IMG/VR virus record: IMGVR_UViG_3300047557_001009
Coordinates: 1 to 30,800 of that record
Strand: one strand, 5' to 3'
Length of the DNA: 30,800 nt
DNA from: a virus
The translations under genes were made by a program, and so were the position numbers. The notes beneath the pieces are model-generated. The model saw only the letters and a list, made by a program, of their open reading frames with translations. It did no database searches and was not told where the DNA came from. Numbering within the stretch: the stretch's first letter is position 1; every line of letters begins with the position of its first letter. This document shows positions 5,396 to 13,224 of this stretch, in pieces.

Positions 5396-5421
5396 CAACG
5401 TACTTGTCAGTGTGTTATCCT
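5392..5421 (+). promoter_or_regulatory. sigma70-type promoter for the MoxR-VWA operon
   Basis: A perfect -35 TTGACA (5392-5397), an 18-base spacer and an extended -10 TGTTATCCT (hexamer TATCCT, 5416-5421) lie 90 bases upstream of the ATPase gene. The predicted start is near 5428. It overlaps the stop of the preceding gene, so the following genes can be transcribed independently of the early block. Confidence 0.65.
5393..5409. promoter_or_regulatory. operator-like inverted repeat over the -35 box
   Basis: TGACAA (5393-5398) and TTGTCA (5404-5409) are perfect inverted halves with 5 bases between them, covering the -35 hexamer and the start of the spacer. A repressor dimer bound here would block RNA polymerase. 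The same TTGTCA word forms the -35 box at 11475, hinting at a common regulator; the RHH protein encoded at 11510 is one candidate. Confidence 0.5.
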
Positions 5422-5460
5422 GTAAACAAGTGGGCATGAGTCCACTGCAACTCAACAAGA

Positions 5461-5490
5461 TGTCCAATCGAAGATGTCTAAATTTGGACA
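5461..5490 (+). promoter_or_regulatory. 5'-leader hairpin before the AAA+ ATPase gene
   Basis: TGTCCAA (5461-5467) pairs perfectly with TTGGACA (5484-5490) across 16 bases. It ends just upstream of the AAGGAG ribosome-binding site at about 5496. It could modulate message stability or translation initiation. Confidence 0.35.
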
Positions 5491-5510
5491 CAAACCAAGG
5501 AGATAATCAC

Positions 5511-6539
5511 ATGTTCGCTCAACAGTTCAAGAAGGCCATCCAGGTCGCCATCAATGCTAACGTCCCCCTGTGGGTCTGGGGTCAGGCGGGTATCGGCAAG
5601 TCTGCCATCATCCGCACCGTCACCGCCGCCCTCAAGCGGGAACACATCGACGTGCGCCCCACGCAGATGGACCCCGTTGACATGGGCATCCCCTACGTCA
5701 AGGACGGAGTCTGCTACCGCGCCATCCCCAACTGGCTCCCCAAGGACGGCAACACCCTGATCGCCGTCGAGGAACTGCCGGATGCGCCGATGTCCGTGCA
5801 GTGCGCCCTCTACCAGCTGGTCCTGGAGCGCCGCCTGGGCGACTACTCCCTGCCTGACGGCGCGTACATCTGCGCCACGGGCAACCGCGCCAAGGACGGC
5901 GGCAACTACAACCAGCCCCCGGCACCTCTCATGAACCGCTTCCTGCACATCGAACTTGAGTCGGGCTACGACTCCTGGCTGGAGTGGGCGGCGGGTGGTC
6001 CGCAGAACGAAGAGGTGGAGGTCATCGCGCCTCGACCCATCACCCCGCACATCCGCCCTGAGATCCGCGCGTTCTTCGGCTACCGCAAGGAGCTTCTCGT
6101 GCAGCAGCCTGCGAAGAACGACTACGCCTTCTGCACCCCGCGCAGCGTTGAGTTCCTGTCCCGCATCCTCGACCAGCAACCCAGTGATGACGTGTCTGGC
6201 GATATGATCCGTGGAACCATTGGGCATGGGGTTGGCTACGAGTTCCTGGGCTTCCTGAAGACGTGGCAGAGCCTGCCGCAACTGAGCGCCATCATCCGTG
6301 ATCCGCAGTCCGTCCCCGTGCCGAAGGATCTGTCGGCCAACTACGCGACCGCGATCTACCTGTCCTCCAACTGGGACAAGCAGAACTCGAAGCCGCTCTG
6401 CACCTACATCCAGCGACTGTCGCCCGAGTACGGGTGCTTGTTCTTGAAGGATGTGTGCAAGCGCGACAAAGCTGCGCCCACGTCTCGACCGATTATCGAG
6501 ATGATCTCTCGCCCCGAATACTCGCAGTTAATGTTCTAA
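5511..6539 (+). CDS. MoxR-type AAA+ ATPase
   Basis: A 342-residue AAA+ ATPase. Walker A is GQAGIGKS (residues 24-31), Walker B is LIAVEE (83-88), and sensor 1 is N125 in ICATGNR, followed by PLMNRFLHIEL. The overall order matches MoxR-family ATPases, which act as protein-remodelling chaperones with VWA-domain partners (as in RavA-ViaA). The start is the ATG at 5511, with CCAAGGAGATAATCAC immediately upstream; the in-frame ATG at 5412 would lie in the promoter. It is the first gene of a three-gene operon with an unknown middle gene and a metallopeptidase-VWA gene. The target is unknown; assembling or activating a phage or host complex is the natural guess. Confidence 0.85.
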   Translation: MFAQQFKKAIQVAINANVPLWVWGQAGIGKSAIIRTVTAALKREHIDVRPTQMDPVDMGIPYVKDGVCYRAIPNWLPKDGNTLIAVEELPDAPMSVQCALYQLVLERRLGDYSLPDGAYICATGNRAKDGGNYNQPPAPLMNRFLHIELESGYDSWLEWAAGGPQNEEVEVIAPRPITPHIRPEIRAFFGYRKELLVQQPAKNDYAFCTPRSVEFLSRILDQQPSDDVSGDMIRGTIGHGVGYEFLGFLKTWQSLPQLSAIIRDPQSVPVPKDLSANYATAIYLSSNWDKQNSKPLCTYIQRLSPEYGCLFLKDVCKRDKAAPTSRPIIEMISRPEYSQLMF

Positions 6540-6563
6540 CACCAGGAGATACAGGAGAATACC

Positions 6564-7442
6564 ATGCTCAACAATAACGCTATCCTCGTTCGCTTCGCCG
6601 TCAGCCAGTGGACGGCCCGGAAGTACGACAAGAAGGCGACCTCTGAGGTCGAAGCCAATCACGGAACCAACGGGGAGGTCGGGCGCTTCAACAAGCAGCT
6701 TGCTGCGAAGAAGTACCTCCAGGAACTCTCGAGCAACATTGCCCTGGCGCGGAAGTTCCACTACGAGCAGACCCTGCCCTGGCTCGATGCGGACGGGGTC
6801 CGCATCCTGCCTACGGCGAACTTCAACAGCTACCAGGAGGGCATGTCTGCCTTCCACTCGAAGCATCAGGCGGCGCTCGACAAGTTCGTGCAGAACTACC
6901 CGGATGTGATCGAGGAGGCGCGGTATCGCCTCAGCGGGCTGTTCGATCCGACCGAGTTCCCCGATGTGCGGGATATCCGCAGCAAGTTCGGGTGGTCGGT
7001 CAGCTTCTCCCCGGTGCCTGAGGCCGGGGACTTCCGGGTGGATCTCCAGCAGTCCATCCTCGACCAGATGGAACGCGACATGCAGCAGCGACTGTCGGCC
7101 AACTACGACAGTGCCGTGCTGGATCTCTTCGAGCGCATCTACGTCCAGACCTCGCACGTTGCCGAGCGCCTGGAGAACTACACGGGTACCCGTGAGGGCT
7201 GCTTCCGCGACAGCCTGATCGAGAACACCGTCGAGCTTGCTTCCCTCCTGCCCCGGCTCAACGTCACGGGTAACACCAAGCTCAACGAACTGGCGCGGCG
7301 CATCGACCAGGAGTTGTGCCAGTACAAGCCTGTTGCCCTGCGAGAGAATGACGCCGCCCGTATCGATGTCGCTGCCCGGGCGAAGTCGATTGCCGAGGAC
7401 GCTGCCGCTATCGCGAAGAGCATGGGCGCTCTGTTCGCCTAA
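6564..7442 (+). CDS. middle protein of the MoxR-VWA operon (unknown function)
   Basis: A 292-residue, largely helical protein with no recognisable catalytic motif. It lies 24 bases after the ATPase gene and 24 before the metallopeptidase-VWA gene, each preceded by an AGGAGA ribosome-binding site. A helical third protein between MoxR ATPase and VWA genes is a recurrent arrangement, where it is thought to be a partner or adaptor. Residues 40-110 (FNKQLAAKKYLQELSSN...LPWLDADGVRILPTANF) look like the best conserved part. The name DUF3150-like is possible but not certain. Confidence 0.7.
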   Translation: MLNNNAILVRFAVSQWTARKYDKKATSEVEANHGTNGEVGRFNKQLAAKKYLQELSSNIALARKFHYEQTLPWLDADGVRILPTANFNSYQEGMSAFHSKHQAALDKFVQNYPDVIEEARYRLSGLFDPTEFPDVRDIRSKFGWSVSFSPVPEAGDFRVDLQQSILDQMERDMQQRLSANYDSAVLDLFERIYVQTSHVAERLENYTGTREGCFRDSLIENTVELASLLPRLNVTGNTKLNELARRIDQELCQYKPVALRENDAARIDVAARAKSIAEDAAAIAKSMGALFA

Positions 7443-7466
7443 CCAAACTACACCAGGAGAACTCAC

Positions 7467-8651
7467 ATGGAAGTCACGATCTACACCCCGTCCACCGATC
7501 AGCAGCGTGAAGCTGCCGCCAAGATCATCCGCCAGAACGTACGCATGGCAATCGGCAACGAACCCTTCTTCGGTTCCATCGCCCTGCGCCTGCCGTGGGT
7601 TGCTGATGACACCTGCCCGACCATGGCGACCGATGGCAAGTGCGTGATCTACAACCCCGCATTTGTCCTGGAGATGAGCGCCGAGGAAGTGAAGGCTGTT
7701 GCGATCCACGAGATCATGCACGTTGCCCTGCTCCATCCTCTCCGGCTGAACGGGCGCGACCCGATGCGTGCCAACATGGCGATGGACTACGCTATCAACC
7801 TCTTGCTGACTGATGCTCAGTACAAGCTGCCGCAGGGGGCGTTGATCGACCGGACGTACGCCGACATGTCCTGGGAGCAGATCTACGATCTCCTTCCTGT
7901 GCAGCCAAAGGGCAAGGGCAAGGGCAGCGGCGATGGCTCTGGCTCCGGTCGCGACTACAGCAACGGCGATGTCCTCGACCCCAAGGGTACTGTCGAAGAG
8001 CGCCAGAAGATGGAGGAGGAGATCAAGACCATCACGACCCAGGCTGAGTCCAACGCCCAGGCGGCTGGCAAGATGCCGGGTAACCTGCGAGACGTTCTCC
8101 TCAAGTCCCGCGAACCCGAGGAGGACTACCGCCACCTCTTCGAGAAGTTCGTGGCACCGATCTACCCCCGCGACTACACTTGGCAGCGCCCCTCGCGCCG
8201 CTTCATCGGGCAGGACATGTACCTGCCGAGCATCCTCAAGGATGGCGTGGGTGAGTTGATGGTCGCGGTCGATACCTCCGGCTCTATCTCGCATGACGTG
8301 CTGGAGAACTTCGTCGGCATGATCAACCACTTCCTGACTCGCGTCAAGCCCGAGAAGCTCCACGTTGTGTACTGCGATGCCTCCGTGTACAAGCATGACC
8401 AGTTCAAACCGGGAGCGCCGATGGAACTGGACGGGTGCAAGGTGCAGTCTGGCGGCACTCGCTTCTCTCCGGTGTTCAAGTACGCCCAGGACAACGAGAT
8501 CAAGCCCAAGTGCTGCGTGTACCTGACGGACCTGGAGTGCTACGACTTCGGGCCGGAGCCGGAGTACCCGGTGCTGTGGATGCAGTACGGCAGCTTCAGG
8601 GGCGAGGTTCCCTTCGGGCAGATTGTGAAGATCAAGACCGCCAGAGCGTAA
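7467..8651 (+). CDS. putative metallopeptidase with C-terminal VWA domain (DUF2201-like)
   Basis: A 394-residue two-domain protein. The N-terminal domain has the zinc-protease motif HEIMH (residues 81-85), H90 and D107 as further candidate ligands. A Gly/Ser/Lys linker (about 145-165) and a charged helix lead to a C-terminal von Willebrand A-like domain with the metal-ion-dependent adhesion motif DTSGS (269-273). This is the DUF2201 arrangement, known as the VWA partner of MoxR ATPases. The VWA domain probably recruits a target protein for the ATPase encoded two genes upstream. Whether the N-terminal site is an active protease or only a structural zinc site cannot be told. The start follows ACCAGGAGAACTCAC. 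Confidence 0.85.
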   Translation: MEVTIYTPSTDQQREAAAKIIRQNVRMAIGNEPFFGSIALRLPWVADDTCPTMATDGKCVIYNPAFVLEMSAEEVKAVAIHEIMHVALLHPLRLNGRDPMRANMAMDYAINLLLTDAQYKLPQGALIDRTYADMSWEQIYDLLPVQPKGKGKGSGDGSGSGRDYSNGDVLDPKGTVEERQKMEEEIKTITTQAESNAQAAGKMPGNLRDVLLKSREPEEDYRHLFEKFVAPIYPRDYTWQRPSRRFIGQDMYLPSILKDGVGELMVAVDTSGSISHDVLENFVGMINHFLTRVKPEKLHVVYCDASVYKHDQFKPGAPMELDGCKVQSGGTRFSPVFKYAQDNEIKPKCCVYLTDLECYDFGPEPEYPVLWMQYGSFRGEVPFGQIVKIKTARA

Positions 8652-8682
8652 CAACAAACACCAGGGGACTTCAGGAGACTTT

Positions 8683-9636
8683 ATGATTACCGACTACACC
8701 GCAATGCTATCCATGGGGAGGGCGCAAGTCCTCCTCCATGACGGGACCACCGTCGAAAGAGACATTGTGTACAGCAAGAAGTGTGCCGTGTTTATCCAAG
8801 GGAAGCGGTCTGACTTCTCATATCAGAGGATCTTGTGGGGTGGTGGGCATTGGGTGGCTGGAACCAACAACACCCCAAACGAGGGTGAGTTGCAGAGATT
8901 GCTTATCAATAGATTCTTGGAAACAATTCCCTCTTCTGATTGCGAGACTAGGATTCGGTCTTTAGTTTTCTTCAGTTCCCATGCATTCGGCTATGCCTCT
9001 TACGGCGGTTTAAGGGCAGACTTGGTCGAGAAAAGACTTGGAGCAATCAAGTCTGGCTACAAGAGGCTTGGGTTCAAGCCACACGCAGGGCGATACAATG
9101 CGCCGCACTACACCCTCCGCAAAGACCGCTTCACCCAGCGCCAGAGGGACTACCGAAGACTGAAAGCCAAGCGCAATGCAGGTCTGGCATCAATCGTGCA
9201 ATCCCTGGTCAACGCGTACAGCGGCAACTGCGCCGACTTCAGCCACGGCTCTTCGACCTCTCCTTCGGACTACTGCAAGGGCTGGACTCTGCGCTTCTCC
9301 GATATGAAGATCGTTGCGTACGGGGACGGCAGCTTGGTCAAGAGAGAGGTTGACCTCCTCCCCTTCGACCTCATGTCTCCCTCTTTTGTGGCGCTATTCG
9401 GAGTCCGCAATGTGTTCTGCGCCAACATCGTGGAGGAGACTGGTGATACGATATGCCTCCAGGTGTTCGGCAAGAACTCTAAGCCCAAGGGGTACGTCTG
9501 CGCCGAGAAGAACGGCAAGGGCCACATCTTCAAGCAAGAAGACCCGGCCAAGTGGATCAGCCTCCGCAAGTACGGGCTGGACGACATCGGCGCTACCAAG
9601 GCCGAAGCCTACGCCCGCATGCTTGCGAAGCCCTAG
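8683..9636 (+). CDS. hypothetical protein
   Basis: A 317-residue basic protein of unknown function. The N-terminal third looks beta-rich (AQVLLHDGTTVERDIVYSKKCAVFI...), the middle is Arg/Lys-rich (residues 125-165, RKDRFTQRQRDYRRLKAKR), suggesting nucleic-acid contact, and the C terminus is a mixed domain. The start has TTCAGGAGACTTT upstream. It lies 31 bases after the VWA gene and probably belongs to that transcript. It ends only 4 bases from the convergent primase-helicase stop codon, with no terminator between them. Confidence 0.65.
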   Translation: MITDYTAMLSMGRAQVLLHDGTTVERDIVYSKKCAVFIQGKRSDFSYQRILWGGGHWVAGTNNTPNEGELQRLLINRFLETIPSSDCETRIRSLVFFSSHAFGYASYGGLRADLVEKRLGAIKSGYKRLGFKPHAGRYNAPHYTLRKDRFTQRQRDYRRLKAKRNAGLASIVQSLVNAYSGNCADFSHGSSTSPSDYCKGWTLRFSDMKIVAYGDGSLVKREVDLLPFDLMSPSFVALFGVRNVFCANIVEETGDTICLQVFGKNSKPKGYVCAEKNGKGHIFKQEDPAKWISLRKYGLDDIGATKAEAYARMLAKP

Positions 9637-9640
9637 CGCC

Positions 9641-11443
9641 CTACAGTCCGAAGGTGTCTTCTTCACCAGCAAACATGTCCTGTATCGAAGCCCGCTCGTC
9701 CACTCTCGGAAGCTCGTAGTATGTACTCGTGGGGATGTCGTACTTCAGGCGCGTCATCCCTTGCTTCCCTACCCACTTGAAGCGGCACTTCCAGGAGTGA
9801 ATCTCGACGTACCCGTCCATGTCCTTCCGGTGTACAGTCAACCCGCAGTCAGTCTTGTTGTACCAATGTGCGCTTCCGGAGATGTCGTATCCAGTCGGCA
9901 CCGGGATTCTCCCTCCGTCCCGCATCATCTTCGCCGGATGCGCCACAAACCAGACGTGTACCTGATACGTCTTTGCAAACGCAGACACACGGGACAGCAT
10001 GTTGGACACAGCCTCTGTCTCGTTCGCATCTTTACTGCGCTGCACCTCGATACAGTTGTAGGGATCTATTACCAACCCGTTCACACCGAATCTAATCACG
10101 GCAGCGTATGCTCTATCCAGCAGACTGTCGAGCGTAGGCAGGTCCTTGGACGAGGCAAAGTCCAGGAAGATGAAGTGATCCTGGCACCACTTGTGCGCCC
10201 TCTTCGCTTCGTCGATTGTCATACACCCCGGCCATCCCTGAAAGAAAGGCTTCTTCATGTACATCTCAGACAGCTTCGCCAGATGCTTCGCAGGTTCGTT
10301 CTCCATGCTGGCAACCGCAAACTTCCACCCGTTGCGCTGCGCCAGATTCACCATGATCTGGTCGAGGAAGTTGCTCTTGCCGGATGAAGGTACACCAGTC
10401 ACCACCGTCATCTGTCCCGGCGCTACGGTATAGATCTCGTCCACGTTGGCGAACCCAGTACTCTCACCCTTACCGTCTCCTCGTAGGAATAGATCCATCA
10501 CCTGCTCGTAGTAGTGATCGGCAGTGTGCAGCGCCGTCAACGGAAGGGGCTTGGCTTTGTCCAGGATGTTCTGCAACGCATCCCTGCCGTGCTTCACAAG
10601 GACATCGTTCATGTCCTTGCAGTCTGAGGGGTACTCCAGGGTAAGGCACTTCGAGCGCCCAAACCTGCGGGTCAGTTCTTCTTGCAGTGCCTTCCCGGGG
10701 CCATCGTTGTCGGTCGCCAGGACGTAGGTCCTGAACCGCTCCAGGAAGTCCTGCAACTCTGCGAACCAGGAGAACCGCTGGCTGGAGTTCTTCTCCCCCT
10801 TCGCTGGCGCTCCAGAAGGGACAGACACCCAGTTGGAAGCGCCAACCTCAGCAATACTCAGGGCATCCATCTCGCCCTCGCAAATCACAAGCGGCAGTTC
10901 GTAGTCGAACTTCTGCTGCAACCCAAACAGCAACCCTCCAGCGCCAGGATCTTGTGTGAACTTCTTCTCCCTGACTGAGCGGTACTTGGAGGATATGAGA
11001 GTGCCGGATAGATCGTAGTAGGGGAAGGCGATACACCGTGTCTCTCCTCCCTCGCGGAAGAACTTGGTGACACTGAAGAGCTTTGCTTCGGTCGCCGTCT
11101 TCAGTGAGATACCCCGCAGCTTCAGGTACTCCAGGTGGTCAAGCTCCAGCCGAACCTCTCCAAGCACAGGCTGTGGCGCTGGCTCCTCCGCAAATAAAGA
11201 ATCGAGGTCTTCAATGTTCATGTCGTCGTCTCCCATATCTCCGATCACCCCACTCGCTCCGCAGTGGTGGCAGCAGTACACCGCGCCCCTGTCCCCGTGG
11301 GACCAGGACAGGACTGGCTCTTTGGAGTTCCTCCGGCTGGGGCTGCATGCAGGACAAGGTGTTCTCCATGATCCACGGTTCATCTCCATGAACTGCTCTG
11401 CCAGTCTTCGTAGTTCCTGCGTCTCCATCTCTAAAGGGTACAT
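9641..11443 (-). CDS. DNA primase-helicase (T7 gp4-like)
   Basis: A roughly 600-residue fusion of primase and hexameric replicative helicase. In order: a zinc-binding domain CPAC...CCHHCG (about residues 30-61), a TOPRIM primase domain with VICEGEMDAL (about 186-195) and LATDNDGPGK (about 242-251), and a RecA-like DnaB-type helicase with Walker A GVPSSGKS (350-357) and Walker B GLVIDPYN (about 456-463). It unwinds the fork and lays down primers. Starts at 11443 (MYPLEMETQ, weak GAGTG) and 11428 are both possible. It is on the minus strand while genes on both sides are plus, so it must have its own transcript, with a promoter near 11450-11510 overlapping the divergent RHH gene promoter. No clear minus-strand promoter was found. 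Confidence 0.92.
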   Translation of the reverse strand: MYPLEMETQELRRLAEQFMEMNRGSWRTPCPACSPSRRNSKEPVLSWSHGDRGAVYCCHHCGASGVIGDMGDDDMNIEDLDSLFAEEPAPQPVLGEVRLELDHLEYLKLRGISLKTATEAKLFSVTKFFREGGETRCIAFPYYDLSGTLISSKYRSVREKKFTQDPGAGGLLFGLQQKFDYELPLVICEGEMDALSIAEVGASNWVSVPSGAPAKGEKNSSQRFSWFAELQDFLERFRTYVLATDNDGPGKALQEELTRRFGRSKCLTLEYPSDCKDMNDVLVKHGRDALQNILDKAKPLPLTALHTADHYYEQVMDLFLRGDGKGESTGFANVDEIYTVAPGQMTVVTGVPSSGKSNFLDQIMVNLAQRNGWKFAVASMENEPAKHLAKLSEMYMKKPFFQGWPGCMTIDEAKRAHKWCQDHFIFLDFASSKDLPTLDSLLDRAYAAVIRFGVNGLVIDPYNCIEVQRSKDANETEAVSNMLSRVSAFAKTYQVHVWFVAHPAKMMRDGGRIPVPTGYDISGSAHWYNKTDCGLTVHRKDMDGYVEIHSWKCRFKWVGKQGMTRLKYDIPTSTYYELPRVDERASIQDMFAGEEDTFGL

Positions 11444-11474
11444 CAGGCACTCGAAAAAAGGAACACATTTGCGC

Positions 11475-11503
11475 TTGTCAGCATTCGCGCATTCCTGTAT
11501 CCT
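11475..11503 (+). promoter_or_regulatory. sigma70-type promoter with predicted leaderless start
   Basis: TTGTCA (11475-11480), 17-base spacer, TATCCT (11498-11503). The A of the RHH gene's ATG (11510) is 7 bases after the -10 box, exactly where transcription would begin, so the message would be leaderless. The TATCCT box is the same as in the promoter at 5416. Confidence 0.5.
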
Positions 11504-11509
11504 GTCTTC

Positions 11510-11764
11510 ATGGCGCGGCTCACAGTTGAAATCCCCGACAAGCTGCATCGGGATTTGAAATTAGCAGCGATTGATAGGAGTACTACAGTCAAGAGACTAG
11601 CAACAGATGCCATCTACAATGAGATCCTTCGCGAACAGACACGACCTGCCGGAACCAGTGTGCGCGGTGCTGACAGCGGACAGCTACGACCGGGGCCGTG
11701 CAAACATATCGGTCACGGGGTTGATTCAATCCCCACGGGTTCGGATCCTGAGCAAGAGTGGTAA
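11510..11764 (+). CDS. ribbon-helix-helix DNA-binding protein (possible repressor)
   Basis: An 84-residue protein whose first 45 residues, MARLTVEIPDKLHRDLKL followed by AAIDRSTTVKRLATDAIYNEIL, are a typical ribbon-helix-helix fold (Arc/CopG/MetJ class): one beta strand for operator contact and two helices for dimerisation. The remaining 40 residues overlap the next gene in another frame and look non-natural, so the protein may really end as a short domain or be joined to the exonuclease by frameshifting. The start codon has no ribosome-binding site but sits at the predicted +1 of the promoter at 11475. Placed between divergent transcripts (primase-helicase and recombination genes), it is well sited to regulate both. 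Confidence 0.65.
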   Translation: MARLTVEIPDKLHRDLKLAAIDRSTTVKRLATDAIYNEILREQTRPAGTSVRGADSGQLRPGPCKHIGHGVDSIPTGSDPEQEW

Positions 11765-12536
11765 CCGTTTCGACGTAGCAGACATGGTCTGGTCTTCGTT
11801 CGGGACTGCGTGGCACTCACATGCCCAGGCCGCGCTTCAAGACTACAACCCCGATTGGATCGTCGAAGAACGGTACTTCGTCGATGTCAACGGGTGGATC
11901 GTGTCCGGTCAGGCGGACCTCCAGACTACCAAAGATGACGGCACGATTCACCTCTGGGACTGGAAGGTTACGACCACCACGAAGGTCGCCAAGGGGCTGG
12001 CCGCAGAGTGGGAGCAGCAGTTGAACTGCTACGCCTATCTGATCCGGCGCTCTACGGGGAAGATCGTCACCAGCGCCACGGTCCTGGCAATCCTGCGAGA
12101 CTTCAAGCGCAATCTCTTCAAGAAGCAGGAGCATGGTCAGTGTGCCGTGAGTGTAATGAACATCAACCTGTGGCCCAAAGATCAGCAGGAGTCCTACATC
12201 AAGCAGCGTGTGGCGCTACATCAAGAGGTGGAGATGTCGCACGCAATGGGAGAGAAGCTGATACACTGCACTGACCTGGAGCAGTGGCGCAAGCCGAACT
12301 CTTTTGCGGTGATGGTCGAGGGCAAGAAGCGTGCCAAGATGATCTGCGAAACCGAGACGGAAGCAGAGTTCCAGGCAAGTATGGTGCAGGGCGGATACGT
12401 CGAGAAGCGGTTCGGAATCCCGCTCAAGTGCCAAGCAAACTACTGCGGGGTCGCCCACGATTGCGACCAGAGGCAAAAGGAAAAGCTGTACAAAATTGCA
12501 GGAGGAAAGGATTCAGATGACCAATACGGGGACTAG
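11619..12536 (+). CDS. PD-(D/E)XK exonuclease (Cas4/RecB-like)
   Basis: A roughly 305-residue nuclease of the PD-(D/E)XK superfamily. The catalytic core is D in SGQADLQ followed by WDWKVT, the DxK half of the motif, in the middle of the protein. The end has three Cys (KCQANYCGVAHDC); together with C near the N terminus (EPVCAVLT) they echo the four-Cys iron-sulphur site of Cas4/AddB-type nucleases, an inference. It would resect double-strand ends to give single strands for the ERF annealing protein encoded next, whose start it overlaps by 20 bases. The start is uncertain: ATG 11619 is used, with 11607 and an in-frame GTG further in as alternatives, none with a good ribosome-binding site. It overlaps the RHH gene by 146 bases. 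Confidence 0.85.
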   Translation: MRSFANRHDLPEPVCAVLTADSYDRGRANISVTGLIQSPRVRILSKSGNRFDVADMVWSSFGTAWHSHAQAALQDYNPDWIVEERYFVDVNGWIVSGQADLQTTKDDGTIHLWDWKVTTTTKVAKGLAAEWEQQLNCYAYLIRRSTGKIVTSATVLAILRDFKRNLFKKQEHGQCAVSVMNINLWPKDQQESYIKQRVALHQEVEMSHAMGEKLIHCTDLEQWRKPNSFAVMVEGKKRAKMICETETEAEFQASMVQGGYVEKRFGIPLKCQANYCGVAHDCDQRQKEKLYKIAGGKDSDDQYGD

Positions 12537-13212
12537 CAACATCACGAGCGCCATGCTCAAGGTGATGTCCGGTGTGTCGTTCGTACAGAAGGCCGGGAAG
12601 AATGAGTTCCACGGGTACAAGTACGCGACAGAGGGGGATGCTCTCGCGGCGCTGCGACCTCACCTGATTGCCAACGAGCTTGTCATCCTGTCGGATGTGA
12701 TCGAGCATACCTCGCCTGACGAGTTCGGGAACACGACCGTCAAGGTGCAGTACCGGATCATCCACTCCAGCGGGGAGGAGCTTGTCTGCCACTTCGTTGG
12801 GTGCGGCAATGACCGCTCCAGCAAGGGAGCGATTGGCGACAAGGGTATCTACAAGGCGCTGACCGGGGCGAACAAGTACTTCCTGCTCAAGACGTTCCAG
12901 CTTGAAACCGGGGACGACCCTGAGCGGGACGACACCAGTGCCGACAAGGGCGCAGACTACACGCCCCCTCAGCGCCAGAAGAAAGCGCCTGAATCCAGGC
13001 CTCAAGTGCAGGAGCAGGACGCGCCGGGGATTGATGTCGATGCGTTCATCTCGCAGGTCAAGGATGAGCTTGAACACTGCGCGACGAAGGATGAAGTGAA
13101 GCAAGTTTGGCGGCGCTATCAGAAAGAGATCGGCGTCATCAAGGTAAGTTTTGCGGACAGGGAGCAAGAGATTGTCTCTGTGTTCGCCAATGCAAACAAA
13201 CAAGCCAAGTAG
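12517..13212 (+). CDS. erf: ERF-family single-strand annealing protein
   Basis: A 231-residue recombinase of the ERF superfamily (P22 Erf type), which anneals complementary single strands for phage recombination and genome circularisation. The conserved N-terminal region is clear: GKNEFHGYKYATEGDALAALRPHL (split here: GKNEFHGYKYAT then EGDALAALRPHL, about residues 25-48), followed by the beta-rich core and KALTGANKYFLLKTF. A flexible Pro/Lys/Gln-rich linker (about 140-170) leads to a helical C-terminal domain. The start is the ATG at 12517 with AGGAGGAAAGG just upstream. It overlaps the exonuclease gene by 20 bases and precedes a probable ssDNA-binding protein, giving a typical recombination cassette. 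Confidence 0.9.
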   Translation: MTNTGTSNITSAMLKVMSGVSFVQKAGKNEFHGYKYATEGDALAALRPHLIANELVILSDVIEHTSPDEFGNTTVKVQYRIIHSSGEELVCHFVGCGNDRSSKGAIGDKGIYKALTGANKYFLLKTFQLETGDDPERDDTSADKGADYTPPQRQKKAPESRPQVQEQDAPGIDVDAFISQVKDELEHCATKDEVKQVWRRYQKEIGVIKVSFADREQEIVSVFANANKQAK

Positions 13213-13224
13213 GAGATAACTCAC

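Noticed and set aside
7603-7609. Second CTGATGA, considered as another hammerhead
   Set aside because: No GAAA core or stem II and III pairings follow; it lies inside the metallopeptidase-VWA coding sequence.
6528-8657. A 709-codon minus-strand open frame over the MoxR-VWA operon
   Set aside because: It is an antisense shadow of GC-rich plus-strand genes whose motifs (Walker A, HEIMH, DTSGS) are clear.
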